Shown here in pieces: positions 48,401-59,541 of a DNA stretch of 64,000 bases. The stretch spans positions 2,501 to 66,500 of the forward strand of contig BDSI01000030.1 of the NCBI GenBank assembly GCA_003117195.1. The letters run 5' to 3'. This stretch comes from Eudorina sp. 2006-703-Eu-15. Lineage: Eukaryota > Chlorophyta > Chlorophyceae > Chlamydomonadales > Volvocaceae. How positions within the stretch are numbered: position 1 is the first letter of the stretch; the number at the start of each line of letters is the position of its first letter. The notes under the pieces were generated by a model. It did not search any database, had not been told where the DNA came from, and saw only the letters and a list, made by a program, of their open reading frames with translations. Made by a program: the position numbers and the translations under genes.

Positions 48401-50636
48401 TCGCGTCGGTGGCTGCGACGAAGCGCTGCTGGTGACGCCGATCGCACGCGACAGCGCCGCCACCGCTGACGCCGTCAGTACGGCATGGGACAGCCCGCCG
48501 CCGGCATCCGCGCCAACCTCACCTGCGGCGGCGCCGCCGCCGCTGGCAGCTGCCACGCTGCTGCCGTACCTCGCTGTGTTGCCGTTCGCGAGGGTGGCGG
48601 CTGATCGGCGACCAATAGGAGACTTGGATCCCGCCAGCTCTGTGGGCCGACCCGTGGGACTGAAGTACGAATGCCCGAGCGTACTGCCAAGGCCCTGGGA
48701 GGGGATACTGCCTCCCCCGAACCGCTCGTCCACACTGCCCTGCTTCTCGAGGCTGCGAATGCCGCCGCCGCCGCTGACGGCGGCGCCGGCGGGCGGGACG
48801 GAGGTCCCCGGTGCCGCCGCCGCCGCCGCCGTCAGCGAGTGCATGGCAGTGGAGGCAAACGTGCTGCCCGTCATGAATCCGTTGGAGTTCCGCAAACTCG
48901 CACTCCATGCGTGTGCGCTGCTGTCCTGCATGCCGACGCAGCTGGCGTTTGTCGTAGCGCCGTACGATGACATGTTGGAGAGCGTCGATCGGTGTTGCAC
49001 GACACCATTTCCACCACCGCCGCAAGCGGCGACGGCGGCGGCAGCACCGCCGCCGCCGCCACCCATGACCACGGGAACGCCGCCGCTGACGTCGGTCAAG
49101 TCGCTACGACAGCTGTTGCTGCCGTACATCATCGCCAGGCGTTCGTCCACTGTGTGACAACTGCCGCCCAAAACGCCGATGGGCGCCGCCGCCGCCGACG
49201 CTGGTGCCTCAACAGCCGCCGCCGCCGGTGCCTCCACAGCCGTTGCCGACGCCGCCAGCTCCACTGTGCCGATGGCGTCGGACGCCAGGCCGCCCACATC
49301 GACGGGCGCAGGGCCATCCGCCGCCGCCGCTGCCGCCAGGTCCCCGCCGCCGCCAGCGATTTCCGAGGCCGCGCCAGCACGTGCCGTACTCGGTAGTACG
49401 ACAGTCTGGATCAGCACGTTCTCCGCGCGTAAATCGCCGTGGCAAAGATCCAAGGAATGAAGGTACGACAGCCCGGATGCAACGTCGTGCGCGATGGACA
49501 GGACTTCGGCCTGCGATCCACCGAAACAAGTAACGAGGCGGTGAGCATTAACCCTGTGAGGCCTGTGTGTGGGTTATCCGGAGTAGCCGTAAGGTTTGTG
49601 TGGGGTTGGATGTGAGGAGGCTACGATTGTCAGCTACAATCCGCTGGGTCCACTGCAACATGAACCATTCGTTGATAGAATTTCGATCAAAAACATCTCA
49701 CGACAGCGAGACTCGGCATCTTCCGCGATAGGCGTTGCGTCAACTGGGATGATAAGGAACGTGAACAGCCCCACTCCTAAACCTGTACGACAGCGGCGTC
49801 CGCCAGTCGGGCCTCCCAACGGTCTTAACGGTCCCAACGGCTATTTACCCAGAAACACGCAAGCCGGTCCCAACTGCGCTTCCGGCGCTTGACCCACGGG
49901 ACCCACCAGCGCAAAAAGGCCAGGCTGCGGCGGTGACGCGGCCCCGGCCCCGCCGCCACTTGCACTTCCGTGTGCGGCGGCGGCGGCGACGCCCTCCTCA
50001 CCGCCTGCAGCGGCGGCGGCGCCGCCGCCGCCGCCGGCCGCACTGAGATCACGTGTCGGCGAGGCCAGCGGCGACAAAGCCCTCGGCGGCGGCGGCGGCG
50101 GCGACGGCAGCGCCAGCGGCGCCAACCCCAGCGGCGCAGCCCGCGGCGACGCCGGTGGGACATCCTCGGCGGCTACCAGCGACGACGACGACTGCGAGCC
50201 TCCGAAGGTCGTCGGCTCCTGCGCCGCATCCGTCGCCGCCGCCGTCACTGCCGCCGCAAACGGCTTGTCTTTGGTCTCCGCGGCGGCCATCGGGCCCTTC
50301 TGACGGCCGCGGCTGAACCGGCCCAGACGACGAGCCAACTGGCGCGCCGTCGTACTGTTATCGTGGGCGCCGCCGCCGTCAGCGACGCCGCCGAGGCTGC
50401 CGCTGCCCGCCGCCGCCTTGCGCGCCGCCAGGTGCTGTTGGTGCCGCTGCGCTAGTACGGCAGCCAGGGAGCCGGTATCGCAGCGCTCCAGAACCAGCCA
50501 GGTCTGTAGGGTAGCGTCCGCACTGGTGGGCTTGGGCACAAGCTGAGCCTGCAATGGAGACCGTCGCAATGCAACCCATGGGTCGAGTGGGTCAGGCGAC
50601 CCGTGGGTCACGCGAACATGTGCTGCGTCCGTGCAT

Positions 50637-50667
<31 letters not shown>

Positions 50668-53600
50668 GGTTAAGCCGCACCAGGCAAAAGACCACAGCCG
50701 CACCCGTGCATCTGCCGAGCGCGACGCGACGCCACGCGACGCGACCCATGCCGCTGACTCATGGGTCGTCGCGTTCGAGCAATGCAGTGACATCGATGAT
50801 CAACACGTTTCTTCAATACATCCACACGCTGACGTGCACAATGCTGCATCACAACGCCGACCTCACGCCAACCGCCACTCCTAACCGATCCAACCGTACC
50901 GCCATTGCCGTACCACCCATTGACACCCACCACGTCCGGCCGCGCCGCCAGCGCGGCGGCGGCGAACGTCTCCGCGGCGCAGCAGGTGACGATGTTGGCG
51001 TGCGTGAGCCGCGTCCAAACCTCGCCCACCTGCTCCAACATGAACGCGCAGTCCTCGGTGTGGGTCAACACTTTGACGACCACTCGGTGCTGTTGCTGCC
51101 AAATGCCTGGGGAGAGGGGAAACGCGCGGGAAAGGAGAGGCGGCGGACCCGCGGGTCGGGTTCACTCTTGTCGTCGGATATGAGGATCATAATACGGCAG
51201 GCGGGCGGTCATGCGCGGTGGTGCGATGGGTATTTTCGCTGGGAACAGGGCAACCGACGCGGCGGGTGGCTGATGACGCAGCTCGAGGATGCGACCGTGA
51301 ATGAATGGATGAACGTTACAGCGGACCCCGAAAAGGGATCAACGGTAGGCGACCATTTGAGGAAGGCTCGTGTGGCTTATGAAGTCGTAAGACAACGTAG
51401 GCGAGGAAGGCGAGGAAGGCGCAGAGGAGGGCGGCGCGGTAAACCATCACACCGTGATCAACAGCTGGGGACCGACCCGACCCGTGGGGCCCGACCCGTG
51501 GGATCCGACCCGTGGGGCTCCGACCCATGGGACTCCGACCCGTGGGACCGACCACACTTGCCGTGCAGCGTGGTGGCCAGCCGGCCACCGCCCGCCGAGC
51601 TCAGCTCCGCCAGGTCATTCAGCAGCGGCGGGGGGTCCGGAGATGGGGGCAGGTTGCGGTTACCGCCGCGGACGCTGGTGTCGCCGCCGCCGCCGCCGGC
51701 GCCGCCCCGGAGCAGCACTGAGCCGTGGCGGCTGCCGTCTCTGATACTGGGGTCGTCCCTGAGGGTTCCCGGCGATAGGGGGAGAGAGGGGGCCCCCATT
51801 TGGATTTGCGATGCTGAAGACTAAGTTGCAACCAAAGTGTACCAAACATCAGGCCCTGGAAATCCAGTCGATTGAAGCGACCAAGTAAGCTTCAGGGCCC
51901 ACCCACGGGAAGGACGCGCGGCGAGGGGCCCACGTCGCCCGGCTCCCCAGGGCCCACGGCCCAACCCACTTCCACCCGCCCCCCAGCTGCGACGACGGCC
52001 GGCCCCAGCCGCACCCCGCGCCGCATCCCGCGCCGCATTTCCGCCCCCGCAACAAGCCCAGCCGCCCAGCCGCCCCACTCACCCCTTCCTGAGCGCCGCG
52101 CTGAACCGAGCCAGACCCGACAGCGTGTGGCTCTGGCTGGTGCGGCCGATGGCGGCCGACCCGGACCTGGGGGCGGATCGGCTGCCGTTCTGAGGGCGTG
52201 CGGGGGGGGGGAGGTACGGGACGGGATTTCGCGATTTCGCTGTCTTTATTGACATTAAGGGGGGGGTACGGGACGCAAACGCGGCCCGGTTTGGGTTGGG
52301 TTGAGTTGGGTTGGGTTGGGTTTCGGGCACCCAACGGCCGCGGCATGGAGTATTACACCTTCCGCAACCCGCCGCTACCTCCGCAATACTTTCGCATTAC
52401 CCAAACGTCGTGGCACTCCGACCCAGCATCCAACCCGGGTCGGTGGTGCCCCACACCCAACCAAACGCCGCCCACCCCGCCGCATCCGGGCCGAGTACCC
52501 CCTACCCCCCTACCCCCGCCCCGCACCTGGGCTCGGTTGCTGTCTGGCAGCGACGCCCCACCAGGGGCCATGCAGGCGCAGCTGAGCAGTCGGCGCAGCC
52601 ACACGCCCCCCACAACCGCCACGGCCGCCACCGCCGCCAGGACAACTGCGGCACATGTACGGCACCGTCGTACCGACCACGGTTGGATGGGGGACTAAAG
52701 CGCGACGAGGCGGGGATGCATGTCAGGTGAGTCGCCACCCAGTGCTCAAACCCCGTGTTTTCTAACAGAGGCTCCTCCTCCTCCTCCTCCTCCTCCTCCA
52801 TACGAGAGAGAGAGAGACACACACACAACCTCTCTCCGACGTGCCCTCGACGGCGCCACACGAACGGCATTCCGTAACGGCATTCCAGGCCACAAGCGGG
52901 ACAGGCAGCAGTGTCCAGTCCGTCCCCGCGGCATCCACACACCGGCATCATCCCCGACACGTCGCCACTCACCCTGCACGACGCCGAACGACCCACGAGT
53001 CGCAGACCCGTCGGGCCGGCGCCGAGCCTGCGATGCCGTCGCGGCCAGAAGCCGCCGCCGGCCCTCAGCGCCGGCGGACGCACCCTGTCGCGCGGGATCC
53101 CGCGCCGCGGCGTCGTCCTCGCCCGCCGACGTAACCGCCGCCGCCGCGCGCGCCGCGGCGGCGCCGGCGGCGGCGCCGCCGCCAGGCGCGCGGCACAGAA
53201 CCCGAGTGTTTCGGAGGATCACCGCAGCGCCGCTCGGGACCACCGTCTGCGAGTCCGGCACCTCGATCAGGCCCCCCGGGCCCGCGTCCAAAGGCCTCGC
53301 CTTCGCCTCGCCGTCCGATGGAAATATGACGGCCGGCCGCGCGTCCGTGCGTCGAAGTGACCGCTGACGCACCTGCATCACTTCGCTGGCTGCGCCGCGC
53401 AGGTGCCGGAGCCGGGACCCGGCCGCCGCCGCCGCAACCGGGATAACCTCCGGTGCTGCCACTGCTCCAGCGGTTGCGGCGGCGGTTGCGGCGGCGGTTG
53501 CGGCGGCGGCGGTTGCTGCTGCAGCGCCGGTGTCGGTGTCCAAGATGCCGTCCAAGGCCACGTGACATCGTGCCGGATCCAGATCAAGCTCCAGAACCAC

Positions 53601-54275
53601 GCCGTCCAGGACGAGTTCACCGCGGCTGTCGCCGTGCAGGAGGTGCTCCGAAACCAGTGCGGCAACCCCGTAACCGCCGCCGCCGTGTCCGTGCGGCGGA
53701 GAGCCCCAGGGGAAGCTGTCCGGGAGGGAGAGCGTGAGCGTAAGGCCCTTCAAGACCAGCCTGATGCCGGCGGTTAGCAGCAGCAGCCCGCGCGGCGCGC
53801 CGTGCAAATCCACCACGGTGACTGTAATAACCGCCGGTCGTACAACGATTCCGGTGGGTTTGGCGGTCGGGTCGGCCACGGAGGCGCGCGCTTGTACGTC
53901 AGTACGGCAACCAACGGGTGTTCCTCGGCCTCCGCCTGTTAGCGTGACGCTGGTGTGAACAGCGAATGGCATAGGGCCCGTTTGATCTGGGTCGTGGCCC
54001 CTGGCGGCGCCAGGCATCACCGCGGCCACGCGGTGAGGCGGCGAGAGCGTGCGCTCAGTGCCCAGGTTCGGCTTAGGACGCCCGTCCACAGCCTGCGCGC
54101 ACTGCAGGGCTTTGAGAAAATCCTGTACTGTTGCGGCTTGATGGCTTCTGGAGAAGCACGGTGCGATGAAGCAGAGGAGAGCGAGAGCCAGAAGGGACCG
54201 CCGCAGGGCACCGGTCTGGAATGGCCTTGTCCGACAGGTACCAGAGCGCCCATGGTTGGCCGCTGTTAATTTCAT
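45486..54275 (-). CDS. Receptor-like protein kinase with very large insertions, nine exons
   Basis: Minus-strand exons: 54275-52973, 52645-52527, 52189-52083, 51758-51556, 51106-50931, 50548-49907, 49510-47254, 46736-46552 and 46202-45486 (TGA). All phases agree and the sum is 5,709 nt (1,902 residues). The start ATG 54275 was chosen because MKLTAANHG... leads into a signal peptide (RRSLLALALLCFIAPCFS). The ectodomain of about 400 residues has beta-rich repeats (VRPAVITVTVVDL, ELVLDGVVLELDL, GAAVILRNTRVLC). Exon 2 holds the membrane helix (AAVVLAAVAAVAVVGGVWL). Kinase landmarks are AELSSAGGGRLATTLHG (Gly loop), VVVKVL (Lys), HANIVTC, TWLVLERCDTGSL (hinge), DVASGLSYLHSLDLCHGDLRAENVL (catalytic loop), KLTDPW (DFG position), PPELLLTGRLHPSSDVYSLG and PYGKLCPSEVAYKVV...CWTSDPAARPTVQQ. 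The last three exons match the TKL/tyrosine-kinase-like style. The C-tail is Gly/Ser/Gln-rich. A role in perceiving an outside signal is inferred. Confidence 0.88.
51470..51552. repeat. Minisatellite GACCCGTGGG(N)3-4
   Basis: Five to six imperfect copies of CCGACCCGTGGGGCC / CCGACCCATGGGACT, in the intron between kinase exons 4 and 5. The unit is the palindromic word discussed in the findings. Confidence 0.85.
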
Positions 54276-55560
54276 GTCAGCCAGATTGGTAGTGTTGAAG
54301 CGCGTCCCTGTCAGCCTCAGGTGTTCAAGCGCTGCGCGGACATTCTCGCACGATGGCTGGTTGTCGTGAGACGAGTGCCCGGACACGGGCTACGGTAACC
54401 AAATAACCGGATCCAATACCATAAGGAGTTAAGTAAGTTACTGATTCGAGGTTTGTGACACCGGGGTCGCACAAACCGAAGCTGAGAGAAGAATGCAGGA
54501 CTCCAGGCCAAAATGTTACCTCGTCAATTGGCACTCTACTTCGTGCATACAGATAAGCCGTATTAAAAATATCTCAGCAATGTGGGAAAACCCTGTTGCT
54601 GTGCTAGGCACAAGCCTGCCACGGGTCAGGGCTTGAACCCAGTGACGACCTGCCGGGGCCGCAAGCAGGAGATGATGCGGGGATTAAATTGAGTTATACG
54701 AGCTAATGCCGGCAATGCTGTAACGGGTGCAGCCGGGTGGTTACAGTGTCACGTTCTGCAGTACAGCAATGCTAAAAGACGTCCAATTGAGTTAGCAGAA
54801 ATTTGAGCACGCATGCAAAATGTTTAGATGAAGGGCACTTTCTATGGTTGAAGACCGGTACACCCACGTGACATTCCTAGGGCTTCAAAATCTGCATCTC
54901 CCGTTTATTACAACAGTACCTTGAATTATTATTATACTTATTATCTTATGAAAAAAAATAAAGGCCTCAGATGCTGCGTGGGTCAACGACTTGCGGTAAC
55001 AACCCTACCTAAGCTTACCCTTCCATTTTGGCCATAGCGCAGGATTATTCACCGTAGATAGGCATTGGTCGCACCGGTCGCAACTTTAAAAGCTTTCATG
55101 CATCTTAGTCGTTAGCAAAAGCAATCAGGGCTGCGTGAGCGATCAGGGAGTATTGAACCGATGATGCCGTTTGCCTCATATGTCTGGTATCCCTGATCCG
55201 TGGAACTCTTGATGGATATGTCATATATACCAGGACCTCATATGCCGTAATGTTCAGGGACAGACAACCCTAGGCTTTGCAAGTCGTACTTGATACTTCC
55301 AAACCGCCGAATACGGCGGCCCGTTATGGGACTACGTCGTGGTGGGGCGAGGTCTCTGATCCACATTATTATCTTACATAAATTTACAAGCCGAACAGCC
55401 AAGCCGCTGGCCAAGATTAGTCACACCGACACCTGGTGTTCGCTGCGGCGGCGTCACTTAAGATCACGACTTGCAACGCCATCAAAAAATATGTACCGCG
55501 TTCATGGCTGCAGACATGGCGACCGATGAGGAAGTTGCGCGCAGAAGTGTGACCGGCAGA
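54276..55560. other. Gap: 5' flank of the kinase gene, no other gene recognised
   Basis: AT-richer sequence upstream of the kinase start. No defensible promoter element. Short ORFs without recognisable sense. Confidence 0.4.
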
Positions 55561-55731
55561 TTACATACGAATGTCTGCACGCAATTCGTCTGGCGCAATC
55601 CGCATTGTTCGGTCTCGTTTCAAAACCAATCCCATGCCGCCCATCCCCAATATGACCCCCACGACCATGGGTCCTGCGCGCGCCAGCGGGCGCCTGTAGT
55701 ACAGACGAACCAGCAGTAATTCCCAATACCC
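55561..55731 (-). CDS. Possible small membrane protein, last exon
   Basis: After acceptor GCCAGTCAG the minus-strand frame reads GYWELLLVRLYYRRPLARAG, then a hydrophobic helix (PMVVGVILGMGGMGLVL), then KRDRTMRIAPDELRADIRM and TAA. The stop overlaps a TGTAA, the algal polyadenylation word. A single-span topology with a basic flank is typical of small organelle membrane proteins. The upstream exon was not identified and no family is recognised. Confidence 0.4.
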   Translation of the reverse strand, partial: GYWELLLVRLYYRRPLARAGPMVVGVILGMGGMGLVLKRDRTMRIAPDELRADIRM

Positions 55732-56967
55732 CTGACTGGCAGCGCTGTCGGCGCCACCACGCCACGCCACGCCCGCGCCTGACGCCTAAGAACCTCAGTG
55801 TGGCTGTATCCATTCACGTTGCATGGTTGTCAGAGCAACGCCGTAACGAGACCATCCATCAGGGCAACAGCATTCGCGGCACCGGTTTCCCCGCGGCGAC
55901 AACGCGCCACCTGCCCTGGACCTCCAGCGATGGCCAAAGGACACGATGAGCGAGTGGCACGGGCGCGAGCCACCGACCCATGGTCCTGCCGTACCACGCG
56001 CACCCCAGTCCGGTTCAACATGAGTCGCTGTCGCCTGACCGCCAGCCTGGCTGTGGGTGCCGTCGGTGTTCGCTGAGTGTGTCGATGCCGTACTTTGAAG
56101 CCAACACGCACCGTACTGCCAATTCAGCACCAGGAGGGGGGCATCCAGCGGGTTCTCGGCCGCGAATTAAAAATGTCGTCAGTCGCGTCTCGCTAGGTCG
56201 ATGACTACTGATATATCTACGAGAACGGACTTGGGCCGGTGCGGGCGTCAGTCCTAAATAAGCAACAGCCCCGCAACACCCGACGAAGCTACCGGCATAG
56301 CCTCAGCGCCGTCAGAGGTATTGTGGCTGCGGCAGATACGGATCCCCCTCGTGAGATCGTGAGAGGCAGGGTGGGGATCTCCTTGTCTGGCAGGACGCAG
56401 TGCGCGTCATCCTTTTTTAAATCTGTGAGTGATATTCTATCGTCATGCATGCTCGTCTACTGCTTTCTTTCATGTGTAGAGCAACCCACGCGTCGCGAAC
56501 CCCGCGCGCCCAGGCACAGCGTGGGACACGACCCTGTATAGCGGTTGATGGAGCAGTGTGGGGGAGGGGAGGGAAAGGGCAGTAATGTGTTGTAGAACGG
56601 TGTGATATGTGAAATTGTGCGTGGTTCGGGGGTGGCGGTCAACCTTGAAGCGCCGCGGCAGGGGCCCGACGACGTTCTGGCGTCCCCTGCAGGGCCCAGG
56701 GAGCCTGTCCCCCTGTCGCACTGTCATGGTGAAGCAAACGCTGTGGAGACAGATCTTCCTTGATACAGGCACACAGCAGTGCCGCGTCCGGAAGCCGAAC
56801 GGGAACGAAAACATAAGGGTTTCCGCCTCACGGCCCGCTGCGCCGGCTCCGTTAAGGCACGTCCTACCTCGCGAGTGTCCGGCCTCCTCAACAAGGAAGC
56901 TAGCGGAAGCTAGCGGACGCCAGCGGATGCGAAAACCTTCGCCTCCCCTCACCTCCGTCCACCTCAC
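55732..56967. other. Gap: no secure gene
   Basis: Contains GC-rich stretches with possible minus-strand exons (for example VRQGDRLPGPCRGRQNVVGP at about 56655-56720) that I could not join to a gene. Confidence 0.35.
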
Positions 56968-57089
56968 CGCGGAACCCCGCCTGCGGAGCCGACGCCCCGA
57001 TCCCCTCCTCGGCCGCCACCGACGCCGCATCCGTCACTGCCCTCAGGATGGGCACCGCCACCACCGCAGGCCCCGCGGCCGTCCGCCAC
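56968..57089 (-). CDS. Candidate exon, unidentified gene
   Basis: Between acceptor GGTGCCAG and donor CGCG|GTGAGG the minus-strand frame reads WRTAAGPAVVAVPILRAVTD and AASVAAEEGIGASAPQAGFR. Sense and splice sites look real, but neighbouring exons were not found. Confidence 0.4.
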
Positions 57090-57298
57090 CTGGCACCTCA
57101 ACAAGGCCATGGGCCTACAGCCCTTACCGTATCACACATTCATATATGGCCCACTAGGCCGTCACAAATACTATGGTCTACAATTCCTACTCAGCGCTGC
57201 ACACCGTTGGCGCAGCGGAGGCCGCCGCTCAGCACCACCCCCTGGAGCAGCCTGCCCGCTTTACAATCCAACACGATTTCACCCGCACACAACCCCGT

Positions 57299-57339
<41 letters not shown>

Positions 57340-58860
57340 GCGCGCGCGCAATCCTGTTCTGCCTGCCTAATAACACACACACCCAACAGCAACACCAGCA
57401 ACGCCTTGCTGCCACAAACACTGTACGGCTGCACGCACCGCGCACTCGTCTCCTATACAAGCTCCCACGGCTCGTCTCAATTGTGTTGGTGTCCCCCCAC
57501 CCTGGAGCACATCTGGGGGTTCGTACCGCCACCGCATTGGTCCTCGTGGCTGTCAGACGCCCCTTGCCTTAGTAGTACAACAAAGGGAGCGAGGGTTTGT
57601 GACTGTGAGGATCAGAGGAGGACTGTGTGTTGTGGGTCAATATATGTATGCGGGTTTTTATATGAGCAGGTGAACAGAAATATTCAAATGTTAAAGGACG
57701 CAGCGACATAAACAACCAACCCTATGCGCAGTGGGGCGTGTGGGTGGGGTGCCATGGGGTGGGGCACTACCAGCACGCCCAGCATCGCTTCCACTCCCCG
57801 CGGGTCTCAACCAACTGCCCCGCCAAATCAACTGCCCTGCCAAACCAACTGCCCCGCCAACAACCAACTGCTGATCACTCCAAATATCTTCTGCGCCGCC
57901 TGCCAGCACCGCGTTTCCGGTACTCTGCTGCTGCATGGTTCCAGCCCGCTCACGGCTCCACCCACCCCTCAGCAGCGGCATGCAACGTCCTACGGGGCTG
58001 CCGAGCCTGCCGGGGCCCCATGCGGCGGCCCAACCGGCCCTCGCTGCATTCCCAGCCAGCCTGCCATCCACTCACCCCAGAACGCCTGGTTCCTGGATCC
58101 TGGGTTCCGCTCATAAGAAATCACCCACACACTTGGTTTGGGTCAGGCGGGTCTCGTCTCTTAACACACACCCCAACCACCCATCCAGGCAACGCCACGC
58201 CTACCGTTGCCTTCGTTTCTTCCCAATCCGGGCCACACCGCCAACCGCACGCGTCCTATCGGAGCAGCGGCCAAGGTTGATGGAGGCTGTAGCCGTTGAC
58301 GCATGGGATGTATAGCCGTTGAACCCCCTCCGCCGCGAACCTTGCCGGTGCCAGCCGGCTCCTCCTTCCTTCCCGCCCTGCCGCTCCCATAACCACTCCC
58401 TGCTTCTCCCGGGACGGCACTCCTCGCTAAAAGACACACCCACCCAACCCGAGGTATGCGGCCATTACTTTTCTGCTCGGCACTGCTTCCTTGTGTTACG
58501 TTCATGCCTGCACGGTCAGTCAACCTGGCCGATACATCCGGGGCCGCCGCTCCCTCCCTCGCTCAGGCCAGCCCGGAATCTCTCAGGCCAGCCCGGAGTC
58601 TCGAAGCGCCTGAAGCGCGCCACAACCCGGGATGTGCAGGGCGAGGGGTTGGTTAGGGTCCGACGGGGCAGGCCGGGCGTTCTGTTCGGTTACTTGTGAT
58701 TTGTGTCCACTTTGGGAGTTCGTCCCATCGATGTCGGGGTCGGCGCTGAGCGCAGGCCTTCTTACGCCTGTCCTACCCCCTACCAGCTGCGCCGTCATCA
58801 TTTCGCTGTGCCGCCCCGGTGTCCAGCCCGTGCACCCTACAGCCCCGACCCACGGGTCTC
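57090..58860. other. Gap: no secure gene
   Basis: Includes a CA/CG simple repeat at 57299-57349. The rest is Pro/Thr/Ser-rich in open frames on the plus strand without recognisable sense. Confidence 0.35.
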
Positions 58861-58864
58861 ACCT

Positions 58865-58917
58865 CCCACAGCGTGACATCGTAGGTGCGCATCGCCTCCC
58901 CCGCATAGTCCTCGCGG
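58865..58917 (-). CDS. Candidate exon, unidentified
   Basis: Acceptor CACCAACAG, donor GGGAG|GTGAGA, phase-2 start. It reads REDYAGEAMRTYDVTLWE. Two other coding-like pieces lie just upstream in the same orientation: INGRHLLLALFRDCSLTP (about 59050-59110) and ELNEFEKARAG (about 59190-59222). They could be further exons of the RecN-like gene or of another gene; the phases could not all be reconciled. Confidence 0.35.
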
Positions 58918-59376
58918 CTGTTGGTGGGGAGCGGGCGGTGGGGAGTGGGCAGGGCAATGTCCGGTGTGAGGCGGGCGCGAGGCGGGGGGGTGGCAAGGGG
59001 CCAATGCCAACACCTTCAACTGCAGCACGTCCCCGATGGACTGACGGGGGTCAGGCTGCAGTCACGGAACAGTGCGAGCAGCAGGTGTCTTCCGTTGATC
59101 GATATGACCAATGGGTCACCGCAGTCCAGTCATCCACCGATGGGTGGGCCCCTCCCCCTCCCCCTCCCCCTCCCCCTCCCCCCGGGCCTCACATCCCTGC
59201 GCGCGCCTTCTCAAACTCGTTGAGTTCTTCACACCCCGTCGACAGAACGAACGGCTTGGTGTGGTGCCAGGGAGGTCGGATGCGGGTCCGCCATGCCGCG
59301 TTGTTGGGCCCTCTCTTCCTCCCTCACCCAACCTCCCTCCTAACCTGCCTCCTTACCTGCCTCTTTCCCTCCGTCT

Positions 59377-59472
59377 CTACCTACCTACCTACCTACCTAC
59401 CTACCTACCTACCTACCTACCTACCTACCTACCTACCTACCTACCTACCTACCTACCTACCTACCTACCTAC
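59377..59472. repeat. (CTAC)n microsatellite
   Basis: About 24 copies of CTAC, downstream of the RecN-like tail exon. Confidence 0.97.
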
Positions 59473-59541
59473 CCACCCATGCTCCCATCTATCGAACTCC
59501 TACTCAGCATCTCGCCACCCACCCACAGCCCCGCACTTCAC

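Noticed and set aside
48186..49157. 323-codon plus-strand frame inside the kinase
   Set aside because: Mirror of the Ala/Gly-rich minus-strand exon; the minus strand has kinase motifs at both ends.
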